Origin: Clostridia bacterium
GTDB taxonomy: Bacteria > Bacillota > Clostridia > CAKSNL01 > HGM11501
Assembly: GCA_017390225.1 (NCBI GenBank)
Contig: JAFPCL010000077.1
Location: forward strand, 1 to 5,135
DNA: 5,135 nucleotides
Direction: 5' to 3'
Shown here in pieces: positions 1 through 5,135 of the stretch. Within the stretch, counting starts at the first letter, position 1, and every line of letters starts with the position of its first letter. The notes below the pieces were generated by a model that worked only from the letters and a program-made list of their open reading frames with translations, was not told the DNA's origin and did not search any database. The position numbers and the translations under genes are program-made.

Positions 1-586
1 GATTGCTGTACTGTTTATGCTGTTTTTTAAGGCGGATTACGATGCGATTTCTACAGGGAAAGTAGCAAACAAAAAGGTGCTGTGTGCGGTTTTTGCCGTG
101 CTGTTTCTTGCAGTTGGCGTGAAACAGTACGTTGCTTTGTTTATGGAAACAAAAAGTCTTACGGAAAAAAATGAAATTATATTGTATGCAAAAGAAAATT
201 CGGATATTCACATGACGGCGACGGCGTGGACACGAAATCATTTGTATGCAAGACGGATACATCTTCTGACAAAAAACATCGAAGAACACGTGATTCACAG
301 CCCCTTTGGGGATTGGTTTTCTTATTTTCCGTACTATTATGCCCGAATGGAAAAAATAGGTATGGGAGATTATACAAATAATGCGCTTTTGATGCTCACA
401 GAAGATGAACAGTGCCGCTTTTTGGCATCGGATCAAAAGGAAATTCCTATGTTAATCACTTATTTCAAAGAACATTACGGAAAAGACGTAGAGGCTGTTT
501 GTCTGCAATCTTTTTTAGATGGAGAATTCAAATTGTATCGGTTTTATATTGTTGAAAATAATAACGAATCAAGAAAAGGAAGCTAA
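1..586 (+). CDS. C-terminal part of an unrecognised polytopic membrane protein (5' end outside window)
   Basis: The frame is open to the left edge, so the ATG at 17 is probably internal; the residues just before it (IAVLF) continue a hydrophobic stretch that looks like the end of a membrane helix. Numbering from that ATG, a polar loop of about 15 residues follows, then a clear transmembrane helix at about residues 20-42 preceded by KK, then a soluble tail of about 145 residues rich in aromatic and charged residues. The tail has a YAKENSD segment and a GDWFSYFPYYYARME segment. This layout resembles the C-terminal ends of clostridial multi-spanning proteins of the glycosyltransferase or polysaccharide-polymerase kind, but I see no diagnostic motif, so the function is unknown. 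The gene ends in the terminator that separates it from the pur operon, so it is unlikely to be functionally tied to it. Its bases look more AT-rich than the pur genes. Confidence 0.7.
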   Translation, partial: IAVLFMLFFKADYDAISTGKVANKKVLCAVFAVLFLAVGVKQYVALFMETKSLTEKNEIILYAKENSDIHMTATAWTRNHLYARRIHLLTKNIEEHVIHSPFGDWFSYFPYYYARMEKIGMGDYTNNALLMLTEDEQCRFLASDQKEIPMLITYFKEHYGKDVEAVCLQSFLDGEFKLYRFYIVENNNESRKGS

Positions 587-611
587 AGGGTGGTTTAGCT
601 TCCTTTTCTTG
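570..611 (+). terminator. Intrinsic terminator overlapping the stop codon of the upstream gene
   Basis: The arms 570-587 and 594-611 are perfect 18-base inverted repeats around the loop GGGTGG (588-593). The core is GGAAGCTAAA pairing with TTTAGCTTCC, followed by TTTTCTTGTT as the U-rich tract, with the matching A-rich tract in front. The TAA stop (584-586) of the membrane-protein gene sits inside the 5' arm. Because the arms are symmetric, the minus strand also ends in a T-rich stretch, so it could work in both directions. It insulates the pur promoter from upstream transcription. Confidence 0.85.
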
Positions 612-691
612 TTAAAAACGTGCAGAGAATTTGTAGCTTTCCCTTTGCTTTTGGTCACTTGGTAAACATTTATAAAAGTTTAAAACAAGAC

Positions 692-720
692 TTGCCTTTT
701 GACGAAAAATCTGTTATAAT
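692..720 (+). promoter_or_regulatory. Predicted housekeeping-sigma promoter of the pur operon (extended -10)
   Basis: The -10 box is a perfect TATAAT at 715-720, preceded by TGT (712-714), which makes an extended -10. The best-spaced -35 is TTGCCT at 692-697, a 17-base spacer with 4 of 6 matches to TTGACA. A better-looking TTGACG at 699-704 is only 10 bases from the -10 and should not serve as a -35 for it. The predicted start is around 727-728, leaving a leader of about 25 bases. That is too short for a purine riboswitch, and I saw no PurR-type box. Confidence 0.8.
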
Positions 721-726
721 AAAAGT

Positions 727-737
727 GATTTTTTTTT
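727..737 (+). promoter_or_regulatory. T9 tract in the predicted initially transcribed region of the pur operon
   Basis: The sequence is GATTTTTTTTT, beginning 7 bases after the TATAAT hexamer, so RNA polymerase would start at G727 or A728 and enter nine T residues at once. E. coli codBA and upp have a closely similar GA plus T-run start, where UTP-dependent reiterative transcription controls output. Any such control here is an inference; the tract could simply be an A/T-rich spacer before the Shine-Dalgarno sequence. Confidence 0.4.
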
Positions 738-744
738 AAGGAGG
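738..744 (+). promoter_or_regulatory. Ribosome binding site of purE
   Basis: AAGGAGG lies 7 bases before the ATG at 752, an optimal sequence and spacing. It fixes the purE start and directly follows the T9 tract. Confidence 0.9.
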
Positions 745-751
745 AAGCCCC

Positions 752-1243
752 ATGAAAAAAGTTGCTATTGTTATGGGAAGTGACAGCGATCTGCCCAAGG
801 TTCAGCCTGCGGCCGATAAATTAAAATCGCTTGGTATTCCCTTTGAAGTCCGTGTTTTATCCGCCCACAGAACGCCCGATGTTGCGGCGTCTTTTTCCGC
901 TACCGCAGAAGAGAATGGGTTTGGTGTCATTATTGCAGCCGCAGGCAAGGCTGCTCATTTGGCAGGCGCTATTGCCGCCAATACAATTCTGCCTGTCATA
1001 GGCATTCCGATTAAAGCATCCGCCCTGGAAGGTATGGATGCTTTATTGTCTACTGTGCAAATGCCGCCGGGCATTCCCGTGGCAACCGTTGCTATCGACG
1101 GTGCCGCCAATGCGGCGGTTCTCGCCGCTCAAATGCTGGCATTGTCGGATGAAGACGTTCGAGCAAAGCTTGTTGCTATGCGAGAGAAAATGACGGCAGA
1201 TGTCCTTAAAAAAGACGAAGAAATTCGTGCGCAGTTTGCGTGA
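752..1243 (+). CDS. purE: N5-carboxyaminoimidazole ribonucleotide mutase PurE
   Basis: PurE converts N5-CAIR to CAIR (class I family) in cytoplasmic purine synthesis. The 163-residue product is full length for the family. Visible motifs are the nucleotide-binding GSDSD at residues 9-13, the catalytic SAHRTP at 37-42 (His39 matching the class I catalytic histidine), AGKAAHLAG at 64-72, and the STVQMPPGIPVATVAI segment in the C-terminal half. The AAHL segment supports class I over class II. The usual AGGAAHLPG is altered here to Lys66 and Ala71. The start is well supported by an AAGGAGG 7 bases upstream. It is the first gene of the operon, 43 bases before purF; purK, the usual partner supplying N5-CAIR, and purC, often next to purE in Firmicutes, are not in the window. 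Confidence 0.96.
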   Translation: MKKVAIVMGSDSDLPKVQPAADKLKSLGIPFEVRVLSAHRTPDVAASFSATAEENGFGVIIAAAGKAAHLAGAIAANTILPVIGIPIKASALEGMDALLSTVQMPPGIPVATVAIDGAANAAVLAAQMLALSDEDVRAKLVAMREKMTADVLKKDEEIRAQFA

Positions 1244-1286
1244 TTAAAAATTTATAGCTTGGAACTTAAAAAAGGGGGAGTCATTC

Positions 1287-2720
1287 ATGGGGAAGCTCCA
1301 TGAAGAATGTGGTGTTTTCGGAATTTATGGCGGTGAAAACACAAATGTCGTATCTGCAACCTATTATGCCTTATACGCACTGCAACATCGCGGGCAGGAA
1401 AGTGCCGGTATCGCAGTCAATAAAGATGGTGTGATTTATTCGTATAAAGACACGGGTCTTGTCAATGAAGTGTTCACGAATGAAACACTCGGGAAACTGC
1501 AAAACGGGCAAATGGCAATCGGTCATGTGCGCTACACAACACGGGACGGAAAGCACCGTTCCAATGCACAGCCGATGGTGCTCAATCATATCAAAGGCTC
1601 TTTGGCAATTGCCCACAACGGCAGTGTAACCAATGCCTATGAGCTTCGAGAACAAATGGAGCTGGGAGGCGCAATCTTCCACACCAACAGTGACACGGAA
1701 GTGATTGCCTATGCAATTACCAAAGCACGGCTTCATAAGTCTTCCATCGAAGACGCCATTTTAGAAGCCATGAAAACCATTAAGGGCGCTTTTTCCGATG
1801 TGGTTATGTCGCCGCAGAAGCTGATTGGTGTGCGTGATCCTTATGGTTTCCGCCCCTTGTGTATCGGTCGCCTTGACAACGGCGGCTGGGTCATCGCATC
1901 CGAAACCTGTGCACTGGATTCCGTGAACGCCACTTTCGTGCGTGATGTAGAGCCCGGTGAAGTCGTGGTCATCGACAAAAACGGACTGCGCTCTTTGAAG
2001 AGTGACATCCAGGTAGATAAAAAAGGACTTTGTGTCTTTGAATTTATTTACTTTGCCCGTCCCGACTCCGTGGTGGACGGCACGTCTGTTCATGAAGCAA
2101 GAAAAAGAGCCGGTGCATACCTTGCCAAAGCGCACCCTGTAGATGCTGATGTCGTTATCGGCGTTCCCGATTCGGGGCTCGATGCCGCTGTGGGCTATGC
2201 CGAAGAATCGGGCATACCTTACGGCATCGGATTCTTGAAAAATAAATATATCGGAAGAACTTTCATTCAGCCCACACAAGAAGAACGTGAAAATCTGGTT
2301 CGCATTAAGCTCAACGCCATCAAAAAGACTGTGTGCGGCAAGCGCGTGGTCATGATTGACGACTCCATCGTCCGCGGCACAACCTGTGCCCGCATCGTCC
2401 GTATCCTTCGGGAAGCCGGCGCAAAAGAAGTTCATATGAGAGTATCCTCTCCGCCGTTTTTGTTCCCTTGCTATTTCGGAACGGACATTGATTCCAAAGA
2501 TAAGCTGATTGCCAACAATCACACGGTGGAAGAAATTCGTCAAATCATCGGCGTAGACTCTTTGGGTTATCTTCCCAAGGAAAATGTCGTTCAATTGGCA
2601 AAAGAAACACATCTTGATTTTTGTACCGGTTGCTTCACAGGAGAATATCCTGCCGAAACACCGGAAGAATTCAACAAACAATCCAAATACACAAAACCGA
2701 TAGAAAAGGGAGGAAATTAA
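1287..2720 (+). CDS. purF: Amidophosphoribosyltransferase PurF (iron-sulfur, Bacillus type)
   Basis: PurF catalyses the committed step: PRPP plus glutamine gives 5-phosphoribosylamine. The product has 477 residues, normal for the family. A 7-residue propeptide (MGKLHEE) precedes Cys8, which would become the N-terminal nucleophile of the Ntn-type glutaminase domain after cleavage. Glutaminase motifs include ALQHRGQESAGI (31-42), GHVRYTT (79-85), AHNGS (109-113) and TNSDTE (133-138). The phosphoribosyltransferase domain carries the PRPP loop VVMIDDSIVRGTT (354-366). Cysteines 249, 395, 446 and 449 match in context the four [4Fe-4S] ligands of the Bacillus subtilis enzyme, the last two as CTGC. 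The Shine-Dalgarno GGGGGAG (1274-1280) lies 6 bases before the ATG. By analogy the enzyme should be oxygen-labile and inhibited by purine nucleotides. It follows purE by 43 bases and precedes purM by one base. Confidence 0.97.
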   Translation: MGKLHEECGVFGIYGGENTNVVSATYYALYALQHRGQESAGIAVNKDGVIYSYKDTGLVNEVFTNETLGKLQNGQMAIGHVRYTTRDGKHRSNAQPMVLNHIKGSLAIAHNGSVTNAYELREQMELGGAIFHTNSDTEVIAYAITKARLHKSSIEDAILEAMKTIKGAFSDVVMSPQKLIGVRDPYGFRPLCIGRLDNGGWVIASETCALDSVNATFVRDVEPGEVVVIDKNGLRSLKSDIQVDKKGLCVFEFIYFARPDSVVDGTSVHEARKRAGAYLAKAHPVDADVVIGVPDSGLDAAVGYAEESGIPYGIGFLKNKYIGRTFIQPTQEERENLVRIKLNAIKKTVCGKRVVMIDDSIVRGTTCARIVRILREAGAKEVHMRVSSPPFLFPCYFGTDIDSKDKLIANNHTVEEIRQIIGVDSLGYLPKENVVQLAKETHLDFCTGCFTGEYPAETPEEFNKQSKYTKPIEKGGN

Positions 2721-2721
2721 C

Positions 2722-3756
2722 ATGAGCACACATAGCAATTCCCGAAGCGAAAGCTACGCAAAAGCAGGGGTGGACATCACCGCAGGCTACGAAGCTGTTC
2801 GCCAGATGAAAAAGCATATCGACCGCACCATGAATGATGGTGTTGTTTCCGACATCGGCGGTTTTGGCGGTCTGTTCCGTCCTGCCATCGGCGGTATGGA
2901 AGATCCCCTCTTGGTCAGCGGCACCGATGGTGTCGGCACCAAATTGAAGCTGGCATTTTTGGCAGATAAGCACGATACCGTGGGTATCGACTGCGTTGCC
3001 ATGTGTGTCAACGACGTTGTATGCTGTGGTGCTTCTCCCATGTTCTTCTTAGACTATATTGCTGTAGGAAAGAATGTGCCCGAACGTGTTGCCGCGATTG
3101 TTTCCGGTGTCGCAGAAGGTTGCGTGCAAGCCGGCTGTGCCTTGATCGGCGGTGAAACGGCAGAAATGCCCGGTTTCTATGGTGAAGAGGAATACGATCT
3201 GGCAGGTTTTGCTGTGGGTATGGTCGATCGCCCCAAAATGATTGGTCCTGACCATGTGGAAGCAGGGGACAAGGTTATTGCACTTCCGTCCTCCGGTATT
3301 CATTCCAACGGTTATTCTCTGGTGCGCCGCGTATTTGATGTAGAAGCCGAAGGTGCCAATAAGTTCTATCCCGAACTGGGAAAAACACTCTTCGAAGAGC
3401 TTTTAACCCCCACCAAAATCTATGTCCGTGATATGCAGACGCTGATGGCAAACGTAAAAGTGAAAGCCGCATCGCACATTACCGGCGGCGGCTTCTATGA
3501 AAATATTCCCAGAAGCCTTCCCGAAGGCTTGTCCGTGAAAGTAAAGAAAGAAGACATCCGTATTCTTCCCATCTTCAAGCTTCTTCAGCAGGAAGGAAAT
3601 ATTCCCGAACGCGATATGTTCAACACCTTCAATATGGGTGTCGGCATGGCTGTCATCGTGGCGGCAGAAGATGCAGAAAAAGCGGCATCTTTGATTCCCG
3701 ATGCCTATATCTTGGGCGAAGTTGTCGAGAGCACCGACGGGGTGATTCTGTGTTAG
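2722..3756 (+). CDS. purM: Phosphoribosylformylglycinamidine cyclo-ligase (AIR synthetase) PurM
   Basis: PurM uses ATP to close formylglycinamidine ribonucleotide to aminoimidazole ribonucleotide (AIR). At 344 residues it is full length. Recognisable motifs in order are YAKAGVDITAG (12-22), the ATP-binding SGTDGVGTK (66-74), IGGETAEMPG (142-151), SSGIHSNGYSLVR (190-202), LTPTKIYV (228-235), HITGGGFYENIPR (252-264) and NTFNMGVGM (301-309). The start is one base after the purF stop, with GGGAGG (2708-2713) inside the end of purF and 8 bases before the ATG, which suggests translational coupling. The 3' end overlaps the purN start by 7 bases. The C-terminal end (TDGVILC) is a normal length for the family, so the overlap does not indicate a read-through. 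Confidence 0.97.
   Translation: MSTHSNSRSESYAKAGVDITAGYEAVRQMKKHIDRTMNDGVVSDIGGFGGLFRPAIGGMEDPLLVSGTDGVGTKLKLAFLADKHDTVGIDCVAMCVNDVVCCGASPMFFLDYIAVGKNVPERVAAIVSGVAEGCVQAGCALIGGETAEMPGFYGEEEYDLAGFAVGMVDRPKMIGPDHVEAGDKVIALPSSGIHSNGYSLVRRVFDVEAEGANKFYPELGKTLFEELLTPTKIYVRDMQTLMANVKVKAASHITGGGFYENIPRSLPEGLSVKVKKEDIRILPIFKLLQQEGNIPERDMFNTFNMGVGMAVIVAAEDAEKAASLIPDAYILGEVVESTDGVILC
3739..3752 (+). promoter_or_regulatory. Shine-Dalgarno and GTG start of purN inside the end of purM
   Basis: GGGGTGA (3739-3745) lies 4 bases before GTG (3750-3752). GTG is the only plausible start that keeps the conserved VLASGGGTN segment close to the N-terminus. Both elements lie within the last codons of purM, so purN translation is probably coupled to purM. 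Confidence 0.7.
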
Positions 3757-4339
3757 CCCGTGTAGCCGTGCTGGCCAGCGGTGGCGGCACCAATCTGCAA
3801 GCCATCATCGATGCCAAGGAAGCCGGAAAATGCCCCATGCAGAGCTTGCCTTGGTGGTTGCCGATAAAGAAAGTGCCTATGCACTCACCCGCGCCGAAAA
3901 CCACGGAATTAAAAATCAATACATTCCCAAAGGGCAGGATTTTGAAGCAAAGCTGATCGCTCTTTTGGAAGAAGAAAAAATTGATATTATCGTTTTGGCA
4001 GGCTTTTTGTCCATCTTGAGTGAAAGCTTTGTAAAAGCCTATCCCAAACGAATCTTAAATATTCATCCGTCGCTGATTCCGTCCTTCTGCGGTGATGGTT
4101 TTTATGGACTTCGTGTTCACCGCGCCGCACTGGATAAGGGCGTGAAGGTCACGGGCGCCACGGTGCATTTCGTCAACGAGATCACCGACGGCGGCGAGAT
4201 TATTGCCCAAAAGGCGGTGTCTGTGCTTGACGGTGACACCCCGGAGATTCTCCAGCGCCGTGTGATGGAAGAAGCAGAATGGGAGCTTTTGCCTGCGGCA
4301 ACCGAAGCCGTGTGCAAGACTTACGCAGAAAAAAACTAA
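3750..4339 (+). CDS. purN: Phosphoribosylglycinamide formyltransferase PurN, interrupted by an apparent -1 frameshift
   Basis: PurN transfers a formyl group from 10-formyltetrahydrofolate to GAR. The first frame (GTG 3750 to a stop ending at 3956) encodes the N-terminal VLASGGGTNLQAI, the GAR phosphate-binding part; the second frame (3830-4339, 169 residues) encodes the rest. Joining them after Lys27 (AAA, 3828-3830) by rereading A3830 gives 196 residues, a normal length, with GKMPHAELALVVADK across the join. Catalytic residues are present in the second part: Asn104 and His106 in NIHPSLIP and Asp147 in TDGGEII (joined numbering), matching E. coli Asn106, His108 and Asp144. The SFCGDGFYGLRVH insert is typical of clostridial PurN. 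As written, neither frame alone is a complete enzyme: frame 1 is out of register after residue 27, and the ATG at 3830 would omit the substrate-binding N-terminus. A missing A in the 4-A run is the simplest reading; a true mutation or programmed frameshift is possible. Confidence 0.9.
3825..3832 (+). other. Frameshift site in purN (GGAAAATG)
   Basis: In the first frame the codons are GGA AAA TGC; the conserved protein continues in the -1 frame as ATG CCC CAT. Inserting one A (giving GGAAAAATG) would restore a single frame. The site is not a canonical X XXY YYZ heptamer: Lys-AAA can slip back by one on the 4-A run, but GGA in the P site cannot re-pair well. An SD-like AAGGAAG lies at 3816-3822. 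Confidence 0.85.
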
Positions 4340-4346
4340 GGAGGAG
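4338..4346 (+). promoter_or_regulatory. Ribosome binding site of the IMP cyclohydrolase gene
   Basis: AAGGAGGAG overlaps the purN TAA stop (4337-4339), and its GGAGG core is 8 bases before the ATG at 4353. It is a strong independent site, so this gene should be translated well even if purN translation fails at the frameshift. Confidence 0.85.
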
Positions 4347-4352
4347 AAGAAC

Positions 4353-5036
4353 ATGAAAGAATTAAAAGGAAATGCTTATCCCGGTCGCGGCATTGTGCTT
4401 GGTTGCACGCCCTCCGGCAATGAAGCCGTTATCGGTTATTTTATCATGGGTCGCAGTGTCAACAGCCGCAATCGCGTGTTTGTGGAGGATGGCGAGGGCA
4501 TCCGCACGGAAGCCAAAGACCCCAAGCTTTTAGAAGATCCGTCTTTGATTATTTACTCTCCCGTCCGTGTGCTGGGCGATACCACCGTTGTGACCAACGG
4601 CGACCAGACCGATACGGTGTATGATTACTTAAAAGAGGGAAAGACCTTTGAAGATGCGCTCACCACCCGTGCTTATGAGCCGGACGAGCCGAACTTCACC
4701 CCTCGTATCTCCGGTGTGGTTTGCCGCGAAAATGATAGCTTCTCTTATAAGCTTTCGATTCTCAAGCATCAAGGCGGCATCTGCTTGCGCCAGTATTTCC
4801 ATTATGAAAAGCCGCAGGCAGGCGTAGGTCATTTGATTCACACCTACTGTGAAGACGGCAATCCCCTGCCTTCCTTTAAGGGTGAACCCAAGTGCGTGGA
4901 AATCGTAGAAGACATGGATGCTTTCACAAAGGATTTGTGGGACTCTTTAGACGAGCAAAACCGCATTTCTCTGTTTGTGCGTTTCATCAACGTGAAGACC
5001 GGAGAAGTTCGCACCAATATCATTAACGGTAACTAA
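4353..5036 (+). CDS. purO: IMP cyclohydrolase, archaeal PurO-type family
   Basis: I assign this to the PurO-like IMP cyclohydrolase family, which closes FAICAR to IMP, the last step of the pathway. The product has 227 residues, close to archaeal PurO, with no resemblance to the MGS-like N-terminal half of PurH. Recognisable segments are YPGRGIVLG (9-17), GYFIMGRSVNSRNRV (28-42), NGDQTD (82-87), PNFTPRISG (113-121) and the C-terminal GNPLPSFKGEP (169-179). There is no signal peptide or membrane segment, so it is cytoplasmic. It sits 13 bases after purN and 16 bases before a stand-alone AICAR transformylase gene, exactly where the cyclohydrolase activity is needed. Family assignment rests on remembered motifs and context; enzymatic activity of the bacterial version is inferred. 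The symbol purO is used by analogy with archaea; databases may name it only IMP cyclohydrolase. Confidence 0.85.
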   Translation: MKELKGNAYPGRGIVLGCTPSGNEAVIGYFIMGRSVNSRNRVFVEDGEGIRTEAKDPKLLEDPSLIIYSPVRVLGDTTVVTNGDQTDTVYDYLKEGKTFEDALTTRAYEPDEPNFTPRISGVVCRENDSFSYKLSILKHQGGICLRQYFHYEKPQAGVGHLIHTYCEDGNPLPSFKGEPKCVEIVEDMDAFTKDLWDSLDEQNRISLFVRFINVKTGEVRTNIINGN

Positions 5037-5041
5037 AGAAA

Positions 5042-5047
5042 AGAGGT
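5042..5047 (+). promoter_or_regulatory. Ribosome binding site of the AICAR transformylase gene
   Basis: The AGAGG core (5042-5046) of AGAGGT lies 6 bases before the first ATG (5053) and 9 bases before the second (5056). Either could be the start; the choice changes the protein by one methionine. Confidence 0.6.
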
Positions 5048-5052
5048 AGTGC

Positions 5053-5135
5053 ATGATGAACGAACTGTTTTTAAAATATGGTTGCAACCCCAACCAGACG
5101 CCTTCCCGTATCTTTATGGAAAACGGCGATCTTCC
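5053..5135 (+). CDS. Stand-alone AICAR transformylase (PurH C-terminal domain only), 5' part
   Basis: Only the first 27 codons are in the window; the gene runs off the right edge. The product begins MMNELFLKYGCNPNQTPSRIF. The LKYGCNPNQ segment corresponds to the LRYGENPHQ motif that lies about 190-200 residues into bifunctional PurH, where the AICAR transformylase domain begins. Its position at the extreme N-terminus shows that the cyclohydrolase half is absent. Stand-alone proteins of this kind occur in Clostridia. The enzyme would use 10-formyltetrahydrofolate to turn AICAR into FAICAR, which the preceding gene product would cyclise to IMP. The start could be either of the tandem ATGs. Confidence is limited by the short visible part, but the motif and the neighbouring cyclohydrolase agree. 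Confidence 0.82.
   Translation, partial: MMNELFLKYGCNPNQTPSRIFMENGDL

Noticed and set aside
699..704. TTGACG as the -35 box of the pur promoter
   Set aside because: It is a good hexamer match but lies only 10 bases from TATAAT; TTGCCT at 692-697 gives the normal 17-base spacing, and the extended -10 lessens the need for a strong -35.
587..751. A purine riboswitch or PurR box upstream of purE
   Set aside because: The predicted start leaves a leader of about 25 bases, and I could find neither the conserved riboswitch core nor a Bacillus-type PurBox in the intergenic region.
1244..1286. A second promoter or terminator between purE and purF
   Set aside because: The 43 bases hold an AT-rich spacer and the purF Shine-Dalgarno sequence; I saw no paired promoter boxes or hairpin.
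1761..2738. A 325-codon open frame on the minus strand opposite purF
   Set aside because: It lies wholly antisense to a clearly conserved gene, its translation shows no recognisable family and is rich in Cys, Phe and His as shadow frames often are, and it has no supporting context. The other minus-strand frames opposite the pur genes were rejected for the same reason.
3490..3530. Two mutually exclusive hairpins in purM (GGCTTCT with AGAAGCC; AAGCCTT with AAGGCTT)
   Set aside because: Both lie inside well-conserved coding sequence (the GGGFYENIPR region and the residues after it), have no T-tract, and are short enough to arise from codon choice.
3750..3956. The 68-codon frame from GTG 3750 as a separate small protein
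   Set aside because: Its first 27 residues are the PurN N-terminus and the rest is an out-of-frame reading of PurN, so it is a product of the frameshift rather than a distinct gene.

Overview
The window is most of a de novo purine biosynthesis operon, all on the + strand, preceded by the 3' end of an unrelated membrane-protein gene. Several traits point to an anaerobic Bacillota, most likely of the class Clostridia: strong AAGGAGG-type ribosome binding sites, a Bacillus-type PurF with a short propeptide and iron-sulfur cysteines, the clostridial flavour of PurN (an SFCGxGFYGLRVH segment), and an archaeal-type IMP cyclohydrolase beside a PurH lacking its cyclohydrolase half. This is inference from protein flavour; no species can be named.

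Layout. Bases 1-586 hold the C-terminal part of a membrane protein whose start lies outside the window; this stretch looks more AT-rich than what follows. Its stop codon lies inside a strong intrinsic terminator (570-611). The 165-base gap to the next gene contains an extended -10 promoter (692-720), a predicted transcript start at about 727-728 running straight into nine T residues, and an ideal Shine-Dalgarno sequence. Then follow purE (752-1243), purF (1287-2720), purM (2722-3756), purN (3750-4339, broken by a one-base frameshift at 3827-3830), a PurO-type IMP cyclohydrolase gene (4353-5036) and the first 27 codons of a stand-alone AICAR transformylase gene (5053 onward, cut by the window end). 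Gaps inside the operon are 43, 1, -7, 13 and 16 bases. No second promoter or terminator is visible, so one transcript is likely.

Together the genes cover these steps: PurF makes phosphoribosylamine from PRPP and glutamine; PurN formylates GAR; PurM closes the imidazole ring to give AIR; PurE moves the carboxyl group to give CAIR; the AICAR transformylase and the cyclohydrolase perform the last two steps to IMP. PurD, PurL, PurC, PurK and PurB are not in the window. The points most worth a second look are the purN frameshift, the replacement of bifunctional PurH by two separate proteins, and the T-tract at the transcript start. I found no clear sign of a wholly new system.
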